Assembly (NCBI RefSeq): GCF_900105765.1
Contig: NZ_FNTX01000002.1
Span: forward strand, 310,001-374,000
Source: Ruania alba
Lineage (GTDB): Bacteria > Actinomycetota > Actinomycetes > Actinomycetales > Beutenbergiaceae
Length of the DNA stretch: 64,000 bases
Reading direction: 5' to 3'
The notes beneath the pieces were generated by a model, which saw only the letters and a program-made list of their open reading frames with translations, was not told the DNA's origin and made no database searches. Both the position numbers and the translations under genes were made by a program. Below, one piece after another: positions 8,653-17,834 of this stretch (the first letter of the stretch is position 1; each line of letters opens with the position of its first letter).

Positions 8653-10365
8653 CTACCGGAGGTTCAACGAGCCTGCGGGCTCGGGCCGGTGCACCCCGCC
8701 CGGCCGGTAGCTCAGCGCATTACTGACCTCGAGCAGATCGGCGAGGTACCAGATGATCGCCAACCACATCTCGGTGCCCTGCAGCCCGGGTGTCTCCGCC
8801 ACTGGGTCGCGGCCGGTGCCGGAGGCCGCGGCGAAGGCGAAACCGTGCTGCTGCCAGTGCGTCAGTGCGTCCGCGAGGAGCCCGCGGGCCACCTGCCGGA
8901 TCTCGTCCCGGCGGTAGCCGCTGCGACCACTAGCGAGCCACAGCGGATGCGCCACGTCGAGCACGTTGCACGCGTTCTGACGATCGGACGCGAAGTACCG
9001 GGCATCCTGGGCGTGCGCGAGCACCGTGTCCACGACGCGCTCGGGATGGGGTAGCGGCAGCCCGAATTGGGCGAACGAGCCGCGGGAGGTCCGGTAGAAG
9101 GCGTTCACCGTCTGCAGCCGACCCGAGCGCGGATCGTCGGTGCCCCACATCCCGGTAGCCGGGTCGACGTGGGTGTGCAGCCATCCGAACAGCCCGGCTG
9201 CGGTGGTGGCAGCGCGGGGCGCGGCGGCGCGGGTGTTCCACAGCAGCGCCGTACCCAGCATGTCCGCGGTGTTGCTGCTGCGCCACGGGGTTCCCTGCCA
9301 CGGCAGCCCGTCCAGCAGCTCGATCAGCCCATCCGCACCAAGCCGGTCCACCGCATGGATCGGATAGGCGAAGCGCGATCCGAGCACCTCGAGCGCGTAG
9401 CCCACACAGAGCACGTGATAGTGCGCCTCGCCGACGCTCAGATCGGTCACCGCCGGCCCGGGGCGCCCGGACGCGTCGAGCTCGGCGATCATGCCTGAGC
9501 CGGGGTCCTGCAGCCCCTGCAGCCACGACACGTGCGCCTCGCGGCTGAGCTGAGGCGGAACCTCCCCGGTCAGGTAGGCCGCCACCTCGATCGCGTCGCA
9601 ATGCGCACGGACCGTCGGCGGCCGCCCGGGTGCGTCCACGAACCGCTCCAGGGAGCGGTTCCAGGATCGATCCAGGATCTCCTCCGCCTGCCCGCGCGCC
9701 CTCTCGTCGAAGGTGCGCAGCTCCTGGGCGAGGGTCGGTTCGCCCGCTGGAGCGGACGCCGTCGGTTGCGGCTCGAGCTCGGCGACCCGCCACTTGCGCA
9801 CGGTCGCTGGGTTTCCGGCCACGATCGCACCGGCCGGGACGTCCTTGGTCACGATCGATCCGGCCCCGACGACGGCCCGGTCGCCAATCGTGATGCCGTC
9901 CAGGACCATCACGTGCGAGCCGATCCACACGTCGTCGCCGATGGTGATGCCTCGCTGGGAGATCGGTTGCTTGAAGACCGGGACGTCGGGATCGGTGATG
10001 GTGTGGTTGAAGGCCAGCATCGAGGTGTGTGCGCCGATGCGGACCGAGTGTCCGAGGCGGATGGTGCCCCGGACCACGCAGAACGGGTTGATCGTGCAGT
10101 TCGGCCCGGTCTCCAGGGTGCCGGTGAGATAGGCGTGCCCGGAGATGTAGCAGCTGCGCCCGAGGGCCAGTCTCTCCACCTGTACCGCTGCCAGCGGGGA
10201 GATGAAGCACCGCTCGCCGATCGAGGAATCCGGCCGGGAGCGGAGGAACTGTTCCTGCTGGGCGAGCTGTTCCTGCTTCTGCTCCTCGCTGGCCTGCGCC
10301 CAGAAGAACCAGGAGGAGTAGTCGTAGTGGTCACGGTCGAAGGGGTTGGCCTGGTCGTCGCTCAT
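8653..10365 (-). CDS. Hexapeptide-repeat acyltransferase fused to an alpha-toroid-like domain
   Basis: A 570-residue two-domain protein. Residues about 45-205 form a left-handed beta-helix acyltransferase domain (isoleucine-patch repeats, IGAHTSMLAFNHTI, WIGSHVMVLDGITIG, AGSIVTKDVPAG). Residues about 215-570 are alpha-helical with aromatic patches (WHTHVDP-like GWLHTHVDP, GMWGTDDP, LLWNTRAA), resembling an alpha/alpha-toroid as in glycoside hydrolases or lyases. The ATG overlaps the stop of the upstream hydrolase gene (ATGA). The fusion suggests acetylation coupled to carbohydrate recognition or cleavage; the function is not known. Confidence 0.75.
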   Translation of the reverse strand: MSDDQANPFDRDHYDYSSWFFWAQASEEQKQEQLAQQEQFLRSRPDSSIGERCFISPLAAVQVERLALGRSCYISGHAYLTGTLETGPNCTINPFCVVRGTIRLGHSVRIGAHTSMLAFNHTITDPDVPVFKQPISQRGITIGDDVWIGSHVMVLDGITIGDRAVVGAGSIVTKDVPAGAIVAGNPATVRKWRVAELEPQPTASAPAGEPTLAQELRTFDERARGQAEEILDRSWNRSLERFVDAPGRPPTVRAHCDAIEVAAYLTGEVPPQLSREAHVSWLQGLQDPGSGMIAELDASGRPGPAVTDLSVGEAHYHVLCVGYALEVLGSRFAYPIHAVDRLGADGLIELLDGLPWQGTPWRSSNTADMLGTALLWNTRAAAPRAATTAAGLFGWLHTHVDPATGMWGTDDPRSGRLQTVNAFYRTSRGSFAQFGLPLPHPERVVDTVLAHAQDARYFASDRQNACNVLDVAHPLWLASGRSGYRRDEIRQVARGLLADALTHWQQHGFAFAAASGTGRDPVAETPGLQGTEMWLAIIWYLADLLEVSNALSYRPGGVHRPEPAGSLNLR

Positions 10366-13097
10366 GCCTTGCTCCTGATCGGGTTCTCGTACAGCCAGTC
10401 GAAGGAGTCCTCGCGCTCGGTCGCCGAGACGCTGCGACCGGTGAACTCCTGGTCTGCGGCGACCGCACCGAGGATCACGTAGGCGCCGCCACCGGGGGCG
10501 AAGGTATGCCGCCCGGCCTCGTAGCGGAAGGCGTGCACGTCCACCGACGGGTTCCAGGACACGGTCACCGCCGAGGTCAGCACCGGGGTCAGCCCGCCAC
10601 GGTCGTCGGCGTGGGTGTTGGTCTCCAGGTCCGGCACCTGCAGCCAGGTGGGGCTGGCGTCCTTGAAGTAGCCGACCAGCAGGTGCCCCTCCTCCGCCAG
10701 CGAGAACTCCACGCTCGCCTCACCGCCGAGCACGGCGGACTTGGTGAACCGGATCCCGCGTAGTCCGGTCAGCTCCTCGGCGAGGGCGATCACCGGTTCG
10801 TCCACGTCGTCGAAGAGCGCGCTTCCTTCCGCCACTTCGAAGGCCTCGCCGCCGGCATGGACCGTGAGATCGATCGGGCAGAACCGGCCAGGCAGTGCCG
10901 GGCGCTGCGCGACGGCCGGTGGCAGGTCACCACGGGCGAGGATCTCGACGTTGGCGCGCAGGTGCTCCAGCTCGGCCTCGTACTCGGGCAGGCACTGCTC
11001 CCAGTGCCCGAACTCCTTGCCGTTCGGGAACGGGATCTTGCGTTGCGGCGTCTGCATGCTGTTGGCGTACCAATAGGTCCGCGAGGTCAGCTCGGCCAGC
11101 CGGCGGTACACCGCCACGCTCGCCTCCACCAGGGTGACCGCCTCCCGCAGTCGGCCGGCGAGGGCACGGTGGTCACCGTCGAACGTGGCCCGGGCGCACA
11201 GGATCTCGACGGCGGCCCGCACCTTGAGGTCGTAGAAGTCGGCGATCAGAGCGATGGCGTGGGCATCACTGGCGAGCCGCTCGTACTCGGACGCCTCGCT
11301 GCGGACCGCTGCACGACCTCCTTCAACCGAGGCCCCCGCCCGTGAGGCGAAGCGGACCGCCTCCTCGACGACGTCCAGCGGGGTCTCGCCCACGTGCACC
11401 CCACCGGCCACCTCGGTCGCGACGAACTCCTCCAGCCGCTCCCCCGCCGGCGCGTGGGAGAGCCACAGGTCCTCGTAGGCGCGGTGCCGGGCGGGGTTGG
11501 TGAGCTGGCTGAGTGTCATCCCGAGGCTGAGCGTCTGCCGGTTGCCCTCGGTGATCCCCAGCCGGCGCACCAGCCGGGGGGCGATCTGCCCCATCGCCTC
11601 GAGAGTCTCGAGTGCCGCCGCTCCGGCCCGCTCGGAACCGAACTGCTCGGCGAGGCGCCTCGTCCAGTAGTCCCGTTCGGCGTCGGCGTCACGGTCGGAC
11701 TTCCACGCGTAGCGATGCCACGCCTCGAACCAGATCCAGTCCCGATCGAGCTGCCGTAGCCGCGGCTGCACGCGATCGGGCGAGAGCGGCCACTCCCAGT
11801 AGAACAGCGGGTACAGGTGCAGACCGTTGCTCCCGAGGCGGTGCCGGATGGCCTGCACGCTCCGCTGGATGAAGGTCACCGAGCCGTACCGGAACGGTTC
11901 CAGGTCGGCGAGGATGTGGATGTTGACCACATGGATCCCGCCGAGGGATGCGAGGTACCGGTGGGTCTGCTGCCACTTCCCCCGCGGGTTCCACGTGGTC
12001 AGGGACTCGCCGTTGTACTTCGCCTCGGTGTGCAGCGCCGGGTACCTGCTGCCGGTGGCCTCGATCACGGGCTTCGGATCGAGCGAGTGGGCGCGCAGCA
12101 GGATCGGTGGCGGTTCCTCGACTCCCGCGGCCGCCACCCCGTCCTCGACGGCGGGAAGGATCGTCTCGGTGAACCATTCCGTGCCGTAGAGGTCGCCTTG
12201 CAGCACCTCACCGAGGCAGACGTACAGCCCGACCTGCGGGAAGTCGGTGACGAAGTCGGTCAGCACTGCCCGGGTGTAGCGCGAGGTGAGCTCGGTGGGG
12301 CGGGGCTGGTGCAGCGGGATGTCGTGGTGCCGGGCGAATGGCAGCGGGATGTGGATGTTGTAGAACATCAGGAACAGCCGGATGCCCCGCCGTCCGGCTT
12401 CGGCCACCAGCCATGCGAGCGTCTCGCGGTTCAGCGCGAGCTCCTCCGGCGTCACTTCGAGCGCCTCGGGGAACTGCTCCGTCTGCACGAAGGAGGCGAA
12501 CGGGTGGCCGCTCCAGAGGTAGATCACGTTGGCGCGCTGAGCGAGCAAGGTCTCGAGCACCTCGAGCCACAGGTCGCGGTCGTAGAACCACTCGAACCGA
12601 TCGGGGGTGATCGGGTACTCGTAGACCTGCCGCGGTGGTTCGACCTCGGTCCGCTGCAGCCCGATCGCTGGGCCTCGCAATGCCAGGTCGGGCGTCTGGC
12701 CGATATCGAGGTCCTCCGGGATCCCGCCGTGGCGGGTGACGATCCGTGCGAGCTCCTGGCAGCCGTAGAGCACGCCCGCGTCGTCGGCACCGGTGACCAC
12801 CAGGATGCGTCCGGGCAGCATGCTGAGGTAGAAGCCGTTCGGCCCCGGCTCGCCGGTGTTGTAGAGCAGCCATTCCTGGCGCTCCAGCGCCAGGATCGCT
12901 GGTGCCGTGCGCCCGGCCACGACGATCCTCAGCTCATCGTCGTCCGGTCGCCGAGCGGTCTCACCGAGCGGATCTGTCCACAGGCTCACCCCTGCCTCGG
13001 CCAACGCGCGACCGAGCATCTCGATCCCGTGCTGTGCGGCAGGGCCGATATCCGCGGCCGGGCTGATCACGACGGTGTGCTGCGCTGAGCCGGGCAC
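10362..13097 (-). CDS. GH67/GH20-like putative glycoside hydrolase, cytoplasmic
   Basis: A 911-residue protein. The N-terminal about 125 residues resemble the accessory domain that precedes GH20 and GH67 barrels (VTGADDAGVLYGCQELAR). The middle resembles a TIM barrel (VIYLWSGHPF, LFLMFYNIHIP, LPVVHTEAKYNGE-type), with Trp/Tyr-rich loops. GTG 13097 was chosen over an ATG 69 bases upstream because AGGAG lies 6 bases before it; the upstream stretch lies in the divergent promoter region. No signal peptide. It is the first gene of a two-gene operon with the acyltransferase-toroid fusion. The exact family and substrate are uncertain; an exo-acting uronidase is one possibility. Confidence 0.65.
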   Translation of the reverse strand: MPGSAQHTVVISPAADIGPAAQHGIEMLGRALAEAGVSLWTDPLGETARRPDDDELRIVVAGRTAPAILALERQEWLLYNTGEPGPNGFYLSMLPGRILVVTGADDAGVLYGCQELARIVTRHGGIPEDLDIGQTPDLALRGPAIGLQRTEVEPPRQVYEYPITPDRFEWFYDRDLWLEVLETLLAQRANVIYLWSGHPFASFVQTEQFPEALEVTPEELALNRETLAWLVAEAGRRGIRLFLMFYNIHIPLPFARHHDIPLHQPRPTELTSRYTRAVLTDFVTDFPQVGLYVCLGEVLQGDLYGTEWFTETILPAVEDGVAAAGVEEPPPILLRAHSLDPKPVIEATGSRYPALHTEAKYNGESLTTWNPRGKWQQTHRYLASLGGIHVVNIHILADLEPFRYGSVTFIQRSVQAIRHRLGSNGLHLYPLFYWEWPLSPDRVQPRLRQLDRDWIWFEAWHRYAWKSDRDADAERDYWTRRLAEQFGSERAGAAALETLEAMGQIAPRLVRRLGITEGNRQTLSLGMTLSQLTNPARHRAYEDLWLSHAPAGERLEEFVATEVAGGVHVGETPLDVVEEAVRFASRAGASVEGGRAAVRSEASEYERLASDAHAIALIADFYDLKVRAAVEILCARATFDGDHRALAGRLREAVTLVEASVAVYRRLAELTSRTYWYANSMQTPQRKIPFPNGKEFGHWEQCLPEYEAELEHLRANVEILARGDLPPAVAQRPALPGRFCPIDLTVHAGGEAFEVAEGSALFDDVDEPVIALAEELTGLRGIRFTKSAVLGGEASVEFSLAEEGHLLVGYFKDASPTWLQVPDLETNTHADDRGGLTPVLTSAVTVSWNPSVDVHAFRYEAGRHTFAPGGGAYVILGAVAADQEFTGRSVSATEREDSFDWLYENPIRSKA

Positions 13098-13164
13098 AAA
13101 GAACTCCTGGTGTTCTGTTCGATCCGTGTCTCGCCCAGTTCGCGGCGAGAACGTCGAACGTAGC

Positions 13165-13196
13165 ATCGTGCGATACCAGATACAATATCTTGCGAT
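13165..13196. promoter_or_regulatory. Divergent regulatory region of the sugar-acid operons
   Basis: The gap between the hydrolase start (13097) and the regulator start (13218) is AT-richer than its surroundings. It contains the inverted repeat AGATA-CAA-TATCT (13179-13191) and the direct repeat TGCGAT on either side. TACAAT at 13181-13186 is a good -10 hexamer for the regulator operon, but no clear -35 is visible. A palindrome on a -10 next to a GntR gene suggests autoregulation; this is inference. Confidence 0.4.
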
Positions 13197-13217
13197 CGGA
13201 GGTCATCGCTGGTAGAG

Positions 13218-13934
13218 ATGGTCCCCATGACACCCCCAGCGGAGACGACGGGGCCGGCACCGAAGCCGACCCTCGCCCTCGAGCAGCCGGTCTCGCGCGG
13301 CGACCGCGTCCGAGACGTGATCCAGGCCGCGATCCTCGACACCCGACTCCCCCAGGGCACACCCCTGGTCGAGCGTGAGCTCTCCGCCATGCTCGGCGTC
13401 TCCAAGACCCCGATCCGGGAGGCACTGAAACAGCTGCAGTCGAGCGGCCTGGTGGTCTCGACCGCGTATCAGGGGATGCGGGTGCGGGTGCTCGACGCCG
13501 CGATCGTGCGCGAGGTGACCGATGCACGCCTCGCCGTCGAACCACAGGCGCTCCACCTGGCCATCGCCACGCGTGGCGCCTCGGAGCTCGACGAGGCACG
13601 CCAGCTCCTCCGCCGGACCGAGGCCCTGGTCACCTCCGAGAACACCGCCGAGCTCAGCGTGACCAATCGCGCGTTCCACCGCTGCCTGTACGCCGCGTGC
13701 GGGAACGACCTGCTCATCGACTTCCTCGACAAGCTGCAGGCGCTGAGCATGTTCATCGCGACCGCCGGCTGGCACGTGCGCGCCACCTACGATCAGGAAC
13801 TCGCCGAGCACCGGCAGCTCCTGGACGCATTCGAACGGGGCGACGGCGAGAGCGCCGCCACGATCCTGCGCCATCACATCAGCACCGCGGCAGAGGGAAC
13901 ACTGCAGGCACTCGACCAGGACACCGAGTCGTGA
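13218..13934 (+). CDS. GntR-family regulator, FCD (FadR) subfamily
   Basis: A 238-residue repressor with an N-terminal winged helix (residues about 30-95, typical ELSAMLGVSKTPIREAL) and a C-terminal FCD ligand domain. The FCD metal-site histidines are visible (AFHRCLY, LAEHRQLL, RHHIS). It is the first gene of the plus-strand operon and overlaps the next start by GTGA, so it probably controls this operon and the divergent hydrolase operons in response to a sugar acid. ATG 13227 is an alternative start; neither has an ideal ribosome binding site. Confidence 0.9.
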   Translation: MVPMTPPAETTGPAPKPTLALEQPVSRGDRVRDVIQAAILDTRLPQGTPLVERELSAMLGVSKTPIREALKQLQSSGLVVSTAYQGMRVRVLDAAIVREVTDARLAVEPQALHLAIATRGASELDEARQLLRRTEALVTSENTAELSVTNRAFHRCLYAACGNDLLIDFLDKLQALSMFIATAGWHVRATYDQELAEHRQLLDAFERGDGESAATILRHHISTAAEGTLQALDQDTES

Positions 13935-15085
13935 CCACGATCACCGACATCCGGCTCACCCCGGTCAATATCGCACGCTCGACCGGCTTCGTCTGTGGGC
14001 ACGTCATCGTCGAGATCGAGACTGATGACGGACTCGTCGGCATCGGTGAGATGTCGGATCTGCAGCATCTGCCCCGATTCCATCCGGACGTCGACGACCT
14101 GTCCTCCTCGCTGCGGGCGATGCTCGTCGGAGTCGAGATCTGGGATGCGAACCAGATCTCCGGAGTGCTCACCGAGGCGTTCCCCTCGGCCGGGTCGTTG
14201 TACGACAAGGGCGCCGTCATTCGCTGCGGCGTCGACATCGCCCTCTGGGACCTGCGTGGCAAGGCAACCGGGCGAAGCGTCACCGCCCTCCTCGGCGGGG
14301 CGGTCCGCACCGCACTCCCGGTGGCCTACCCGATCTTCCGGCAGCGCCAGGAGTCCGATATCGAGGCGAACCTGGCGATCATGGCGGAGAAGCTGGCCGC
14401 CGGCTTCTCGATGTTCCGCGTCTACGTCGGCGGCGATCTCGACCTCGACGAGCAGTTCCTGCGCCGGCTGCGCGAGCGTTTCGCCGACCGGGCACAGATC
14501 AAGTCCCTCGACTTCTCCAACCTGCTCGACGCGCCGGCCGCCATGCGCTTCATCGAACGCACCCGGGACGTCGACTACAGCCTCGTCGAAGCACCCGCCT
14601 ACGAAGGCGACGTCGACGGCCTGGCCGAGGTACGCCGTCGGACCCTGATCCCGGTGAGCGAGCACGTGTACGACGCCCGCGCTGCGCTCAGACTCGCTAC
14701 GGAGAAGGCCGTGGATGTGTTCAACGTCGGGCTGTTCGCGCTCGGCGGCATCACCCCTGCCCAGCAGGTGGTCGCGATCGCCGAGGCGGCCCGGCTGGAC
14801 TGCCTGATCGGCACCACCCAGGAGCTCTCGATCGGGACCGCCGCCGCGGCGCATTTCGGGATGGCCACAGCCAGCGCGCGGGTCGCCGCCGACCCGGTCG
14901 GTCCGCTGCTCTACACCAGCGACGTCGTCACCGACCCGGTGACTTACCGTGACGGTGCGCTCATCGCCCCGGGCGGTCCGGGGCTCGGGATGGCAATCGA
15001 CTCCGAGCAGCTGCAGCGTGCCAGCGGGCCGCTGCGCTGGGACACCACGTCCGGTTCGGTGATCGACCGGGTGGGGACACCATGA
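13931..15085 (+). CDS. Enolase-superfamily (mandelate racemase/MLE-like) protein with atypical active site
   Basis: A 384-residue protein with the N-terminal capping domain and a C-terminal barrel. Metal ligands are placed as in mandelate racemase: Asp194 (SLDFSN), Glu220 (LVEAPAY) and Glu244 (PVSEHV). The general bases are not. The KxK position reads FRVYVG (residues 162-167), and where racemase has His297 this protein has Gln297 (TTQELSIG). It probably binds an Mg-enediolate, but acid-sugar dehydration by the usual bases is doubtful. GTG start overlaps the regulator stop; coupled to the SDR gene by ATGA. Confidence 0.82.
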   Translation: MTTITDIRLTPVNIARSTGFVCGHVIVEIETDDGLVGIGEMSDLQHLPRFHPDVDDLSSSLRAMLVGVEIWDANQISGVLTEAFPSAGSLYDKGAVIRCGVDIALWDLRGKATGRSVTALLGGAVRTALPVAYPIFRQRQESDIEANLAIMAEKLAAGFSMFRVYVGGDLDLDEQFLRRLRERFADRAQIKSLDFSNLLDAPAAMRFIERTRDVDYSLVEAPAYEGDVDGLAEVRRRTLIPVSEHVYDARAALRLATEKAVDVFNVGLFALGGITPAQQVVAIAEAARLDCLIGTTQELSIGTAAAAHFGMATASARVAADPVGPLLYTSDVVTDPVTYRDGALIAPGGPGLGMAIDSEQLQRASGPLRWDTTSGSVIDRVGTP

Positions 15086-15891
15086 GCGCGGGCGGCCGGT
15101 TCCGGGGAGCCCGCGTGCTCGTCACCGGCGGGGGGCGCAACATCGGGCGTGCGATCGTCGAACGATTCGCCGGTGAGGGTGCGCACGTGGCGATCAATAC
15201 GCTCGCCGAGGGCGAGGCCGACGAGCTGGCCAAACAGCTGAGCACCGACGAACGCCGAGCGATCGCCGTTCCCGCCGACGTCAGCGACCCGACCGCCGTG
15301 GAGCAGATGCTCACCCGGGTGCACAGCGAGCTCGGCGGGATCGACGTCCTCGTCAACAACGCCGCCGTCCCGATGCTCGGGCGGGTGCCGTTCTTCGAGC
15401 TCACGCTCACTGAGTGGGACCGGCAGTTCGCCGTCGGGGCCCGTGGCACGTACCTGTGCACCCGCGCGGCCGCCGAGCGGATGGGCCCGGGTGGCTGCGT
15501 CGTCAACATCTCCTCGATCGGCGCGACGAAGGCCCACCGCGACGCGGTCGCCTACGACGCGACGAAGGGGGCGATCGAGTCGTTCACCCGCGCCGCCGCC
15601 CTGGAGCTGGCACCGCACGGCCTCCGGGTGAACGCCATCGCACCGGGGGCGATCTCGAACGATCGGTTCCAGGGCATCCCCTCCGCCGTCCAGGCAGCCG
15701 AGGTGACGCCCATCCCGCTCGGGCGCGCCGGCACCGGGGACGAGGTCGCCGGCGTCGCGACCTTCCTCGCCTCCGACGACGCCGCGTACATCACCGGCCA
15801 GGTGATCACCATCGACGGTGGCCTCAGCGTCCAGGCCCGGCAGGCGACGTCGGAGGTCGAACTCGAGTCCGAACGAGGAGGAACCACGTGA
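15082..15891 (+). CDS. Short-chain dehydrogenase/reductase (SDR)
   Basis: A 269-residue classical SDR. The nucleotide site reads TGGGRNIG (usual GxG replaced by RNIG), NNA is present, and the catalytic Ser (NISSIG), Tyr158 and Lys162 (YDATK) are intact. In the operon it sits between an enolase-superfamily protein and a DHDPS-like lyase, suggesting oxidation or reduction of a hydroxyl on a sugar acid or keto-deoxy acid. The C-terminal tail after residue 245 is acidic and poorly conserved. The start overlaps the upstream stop and the end overlaps the next GTG. Confidence 0.9.
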   Translation: MSAGGRFRGARVLVTGGGRNIGRAIVERFAGEGAHVAINTLAEGEADELAKQLSTDERRAIAVPADVSDPTAVEQMLTRVHSELGGIDVLVNNAAVPMLGRVPFFELTLTEWDRQFAVGARGTYLCTRAAAERMGPGGCVVNISSIGATKAHRDAVAYDATKGAIESFTRAAALELAPHGLRVNAIAPGAISNDRFQGIPSAVQAAEVTPIPLGRAGTGDEVAGVATFLASDDAAYITGQVITIDGGLSVQARQATSEVELESERGGTT

Positions 15892-16814
15892 GCGTGGCTC
15901 TCGACGGCGTCACGGCCGTGCTCGTGACCGGGTACCAGGGCGGGACGGACCGGGTCGACACCGAGAAGGTCGCCGCGCTCGCCGCCCGGGTCAGTGCCGG
16001 CGGGGTTCCGGTGCTCACCGCGCTGGGCAATACGGCCGAGGTGCAGCAGCTGGAGGACGCCGAGCGGCACGCCGTGCTGCAGGCGGTGGCCGGTGCCGGT
16101 CATTCCGGCACGTTGATCGCCGGGGTGACCGGTCCGATGACCGGCGTGCTCCGCCAGGTCGAGACCGCTGCCGCCCTCGGCTACCACGCGGCGATGATCC
16201 ATGAACCGTCCGACCCGTTCGGCGACGGCGACGGACTGGTCCGCTTCTACACCCACCTCGCGCGGCAATCCGCACTCCCGATCGTGCTGTACCTGCGCTC
16301 CACCCGCCTCTCCGGTGCCCAGCTCCGCTTCCTCGCCGAGCAGGACCGCGTGGTCGGGGTGAAGTACGCGCGGCCGGACCTGCACACCCTCGGCACTCTC
16401 CTCCGGGCGGGCGCGGGATCGGCATGCACCTGGATCAACGGGCTCGCCGAGTGGAACAGCCCGGCGTTCGCCGGGATCGGCGTCACCTCGTTCACTTCCG
16501 GGATCGCCAATGCCCGTCCGGAGATCGCACTCGCCATGCACCGCGGTCTGGTGAGCGGCGATCTGCCGGCGGTGCACCGGCTGATCGACAAGTACGTCGG
16601 GACGGTGGAAGCGCTCCGGGCGGAGGGGGCGGGACGCTACAACGTCTCGGTCATCAAACAGCTGCTGCGCTGGGAAGGCCTCGAGATGGGTGGTGTGCGC
16701 CCGCCGCACAGCAACCTCGACGAGGCCGCGCTCGCCCGGCTGGCCGAGATCCGGGACTACCCCGCAGCCGTCGCGGCCACCGGGCCGGCACGAGCGAAGG
16801 AGACGCGCCCATGA
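15888..16814 (+). CDS. Dihydrodipicolinate synthase/N-acetylneuraminate lyase family aldolase
   Basis: A 308-residue class I aldolase-fold protein. Schiff-base Lys159 (VGVKYARPD) and the proton-relay Tyr135 (IVLYLR) are conserved. RBS GAGGAGGA (15875-15882) precedes GTG 15888, which overlaps the SDR stop. In sugar-acid operons such proteins cleave or dehydrate 2-keto-3-deoxy acids. Here it would follow the enolase-superfamily and SDR steps, releasing pyruvate plus an aldehyde or a semialdehyde. The exact substrate cannot be read. Confidence 0.88.
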   Translation: MSVALDGVTAVLVTGYQGGTDRVDTEKVAALAARVSAGGVPVLTALGNTAEVQQLEDAERHAVLQAVAGAGHSGTLIAGVTGPMTGVLRQVETAAALGYHAAMIHEPSDPFGDGDGLVRFYTHLARQSALPIVLYLRSTRLSGAQLRFLAEQDRVVGVKYARPDLHTLGTLLRAGAGSACTWINGLAEWNSPAFAGIGVTSFTSGIANARPEIALAMHRGLVSGDLPAVHRLIDKYVGTVEALRAEGAGRYNVSVIKQLLRWEGLEMGGVRPPHSNLDEAALARLAEIRDYPAAVAATGPARAKETRP

Positions 16815-17806
16815 GGACCCCGGTCGGCAGCTACCTGCTCGATCCCAGCGCCCTGGAGACTGTCTTCGGACCGTCCGAGCAGCAACGCCTCAGCGACCTG
16901 CTGGACATCGACGACGTCCACACCACGAAGGAGTCCCTGCTGGACTCTCCTCGACTGTCGGAGGTGGAGGTGCTCGTCGGCGGGTGGGGAACCCCACGCC
17001 TGACCCCGGAGCTGCTCGACCGGATGCCCGCGCTGCGCCTCGTGCTCTACTCCGCCGGCTCGGTCCGGCACCTGGTCACCGAGGAGTTCTGGCAGCGTGG
17101 CATCGCCGTCGTCTCGGCCGCCGACGCGAACAACGAACCGGTCGCCGAGTATGTCCTAGCGAACACCGTGCTCGCTCTCACCGGTGAGCACCGCTCGAGC
17201 GCCCACCTGCGCGCCACGCACACCTTCCTGCCGGACCACACCGGCCTGGGGATGTACGACCGGCGTATCGGACTCGTCGGCTTCGGTTCGATCGCACGCA
17301 AGGTCGCCGACCGGCTGCGCCGCTTCGGCCACCACATCGGCGTCTGGGACCCCTACCTCGAGGCGAGGGACGCCGTCGGGGTGCACCAGTACCGCACCCT
17401 CACCGACCTGTTCGCCGAGAGCGACGTGGTGAGCATCCACGCACCGTGGATTCCCGGCGAGAACGACAAGCTGGTCGGCGCAGAGGCGCTGCGCGCCCTC
17501 CCGCGGGGAGCCACGCTGATCAACACCGCCCGCGGGGCACTGGTGGACGAGGAGGCTCTCGTCGACCTGTTGCGGGAACGCGAGGACCTGTACGCCGTCC
17601 TGGACGTGACCTGGCCAGAGCCACCGCCGGACGGCAGCCCGCTCTACGAGCTCGGCAACGTCAAGCTCACCGGCCACATCGCCGGCAGCATCGGCACCGA
17701 GCGGCGTTCCCTGGGCCGCCTCGTGGTCGGCGAGCTGGAACGATGGCTCACCGACCGGCCGCTCGAGCACCAGGTCACCGAAGCGGCCGCACGCCTGCGG
17801 GCCTAG
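16811..17806 (+). CDS. D-isomer-specific 2-hydroxyacid dehydrogenase
   Basis: A 331-residue NAD-dependent dehydrogenase of the PGDH/glyoxylate-reductase family. The Rossmann motif GLVGFGSIA, the catalytic Arg of NTARG, the Glu of TWPEP and the His of GHIAGS are all present. It starts by ATGA overlap with the aldolase gene. A likely role is reducing or oxidising a small 2-keto/2-hydroxy acid (glyoxylate, hydroxypyruvate or lactate type) produced by the preceding lyase. Confidence 0.9.
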   Translation: MRTPVGSYLLDPSALETVFGPSEQQRLSDLLDIDDVHTTKESLLDSPRLSEVEVLVGGWGTPRLTPELLDRMPALRLVLYSAGSVRHLVTEEFWQRGIAVVSAADANNEPVAEYVLANTVLALTGEHRSSAHLRATHTFLPDHTGLGMYDRRIGLVGFGSIARKVADRLRRFGHHIGVWDPYLEARDAVGVHQYRTLTDLFAESDVVSIHAPWIPGENDKLVGAEALRALPRGATLINTARGALVDEEALVDLLREREDLYAVLDVTWPEPPPDGSPLYELGNVKLTGHIAGSIGTERRSLGRLVVGELERWLTDRPLEHQVTEAAARLRA

Positions 17807-17834
17807 CGCCCGCACGCCACCACGAAGGAGTCCG

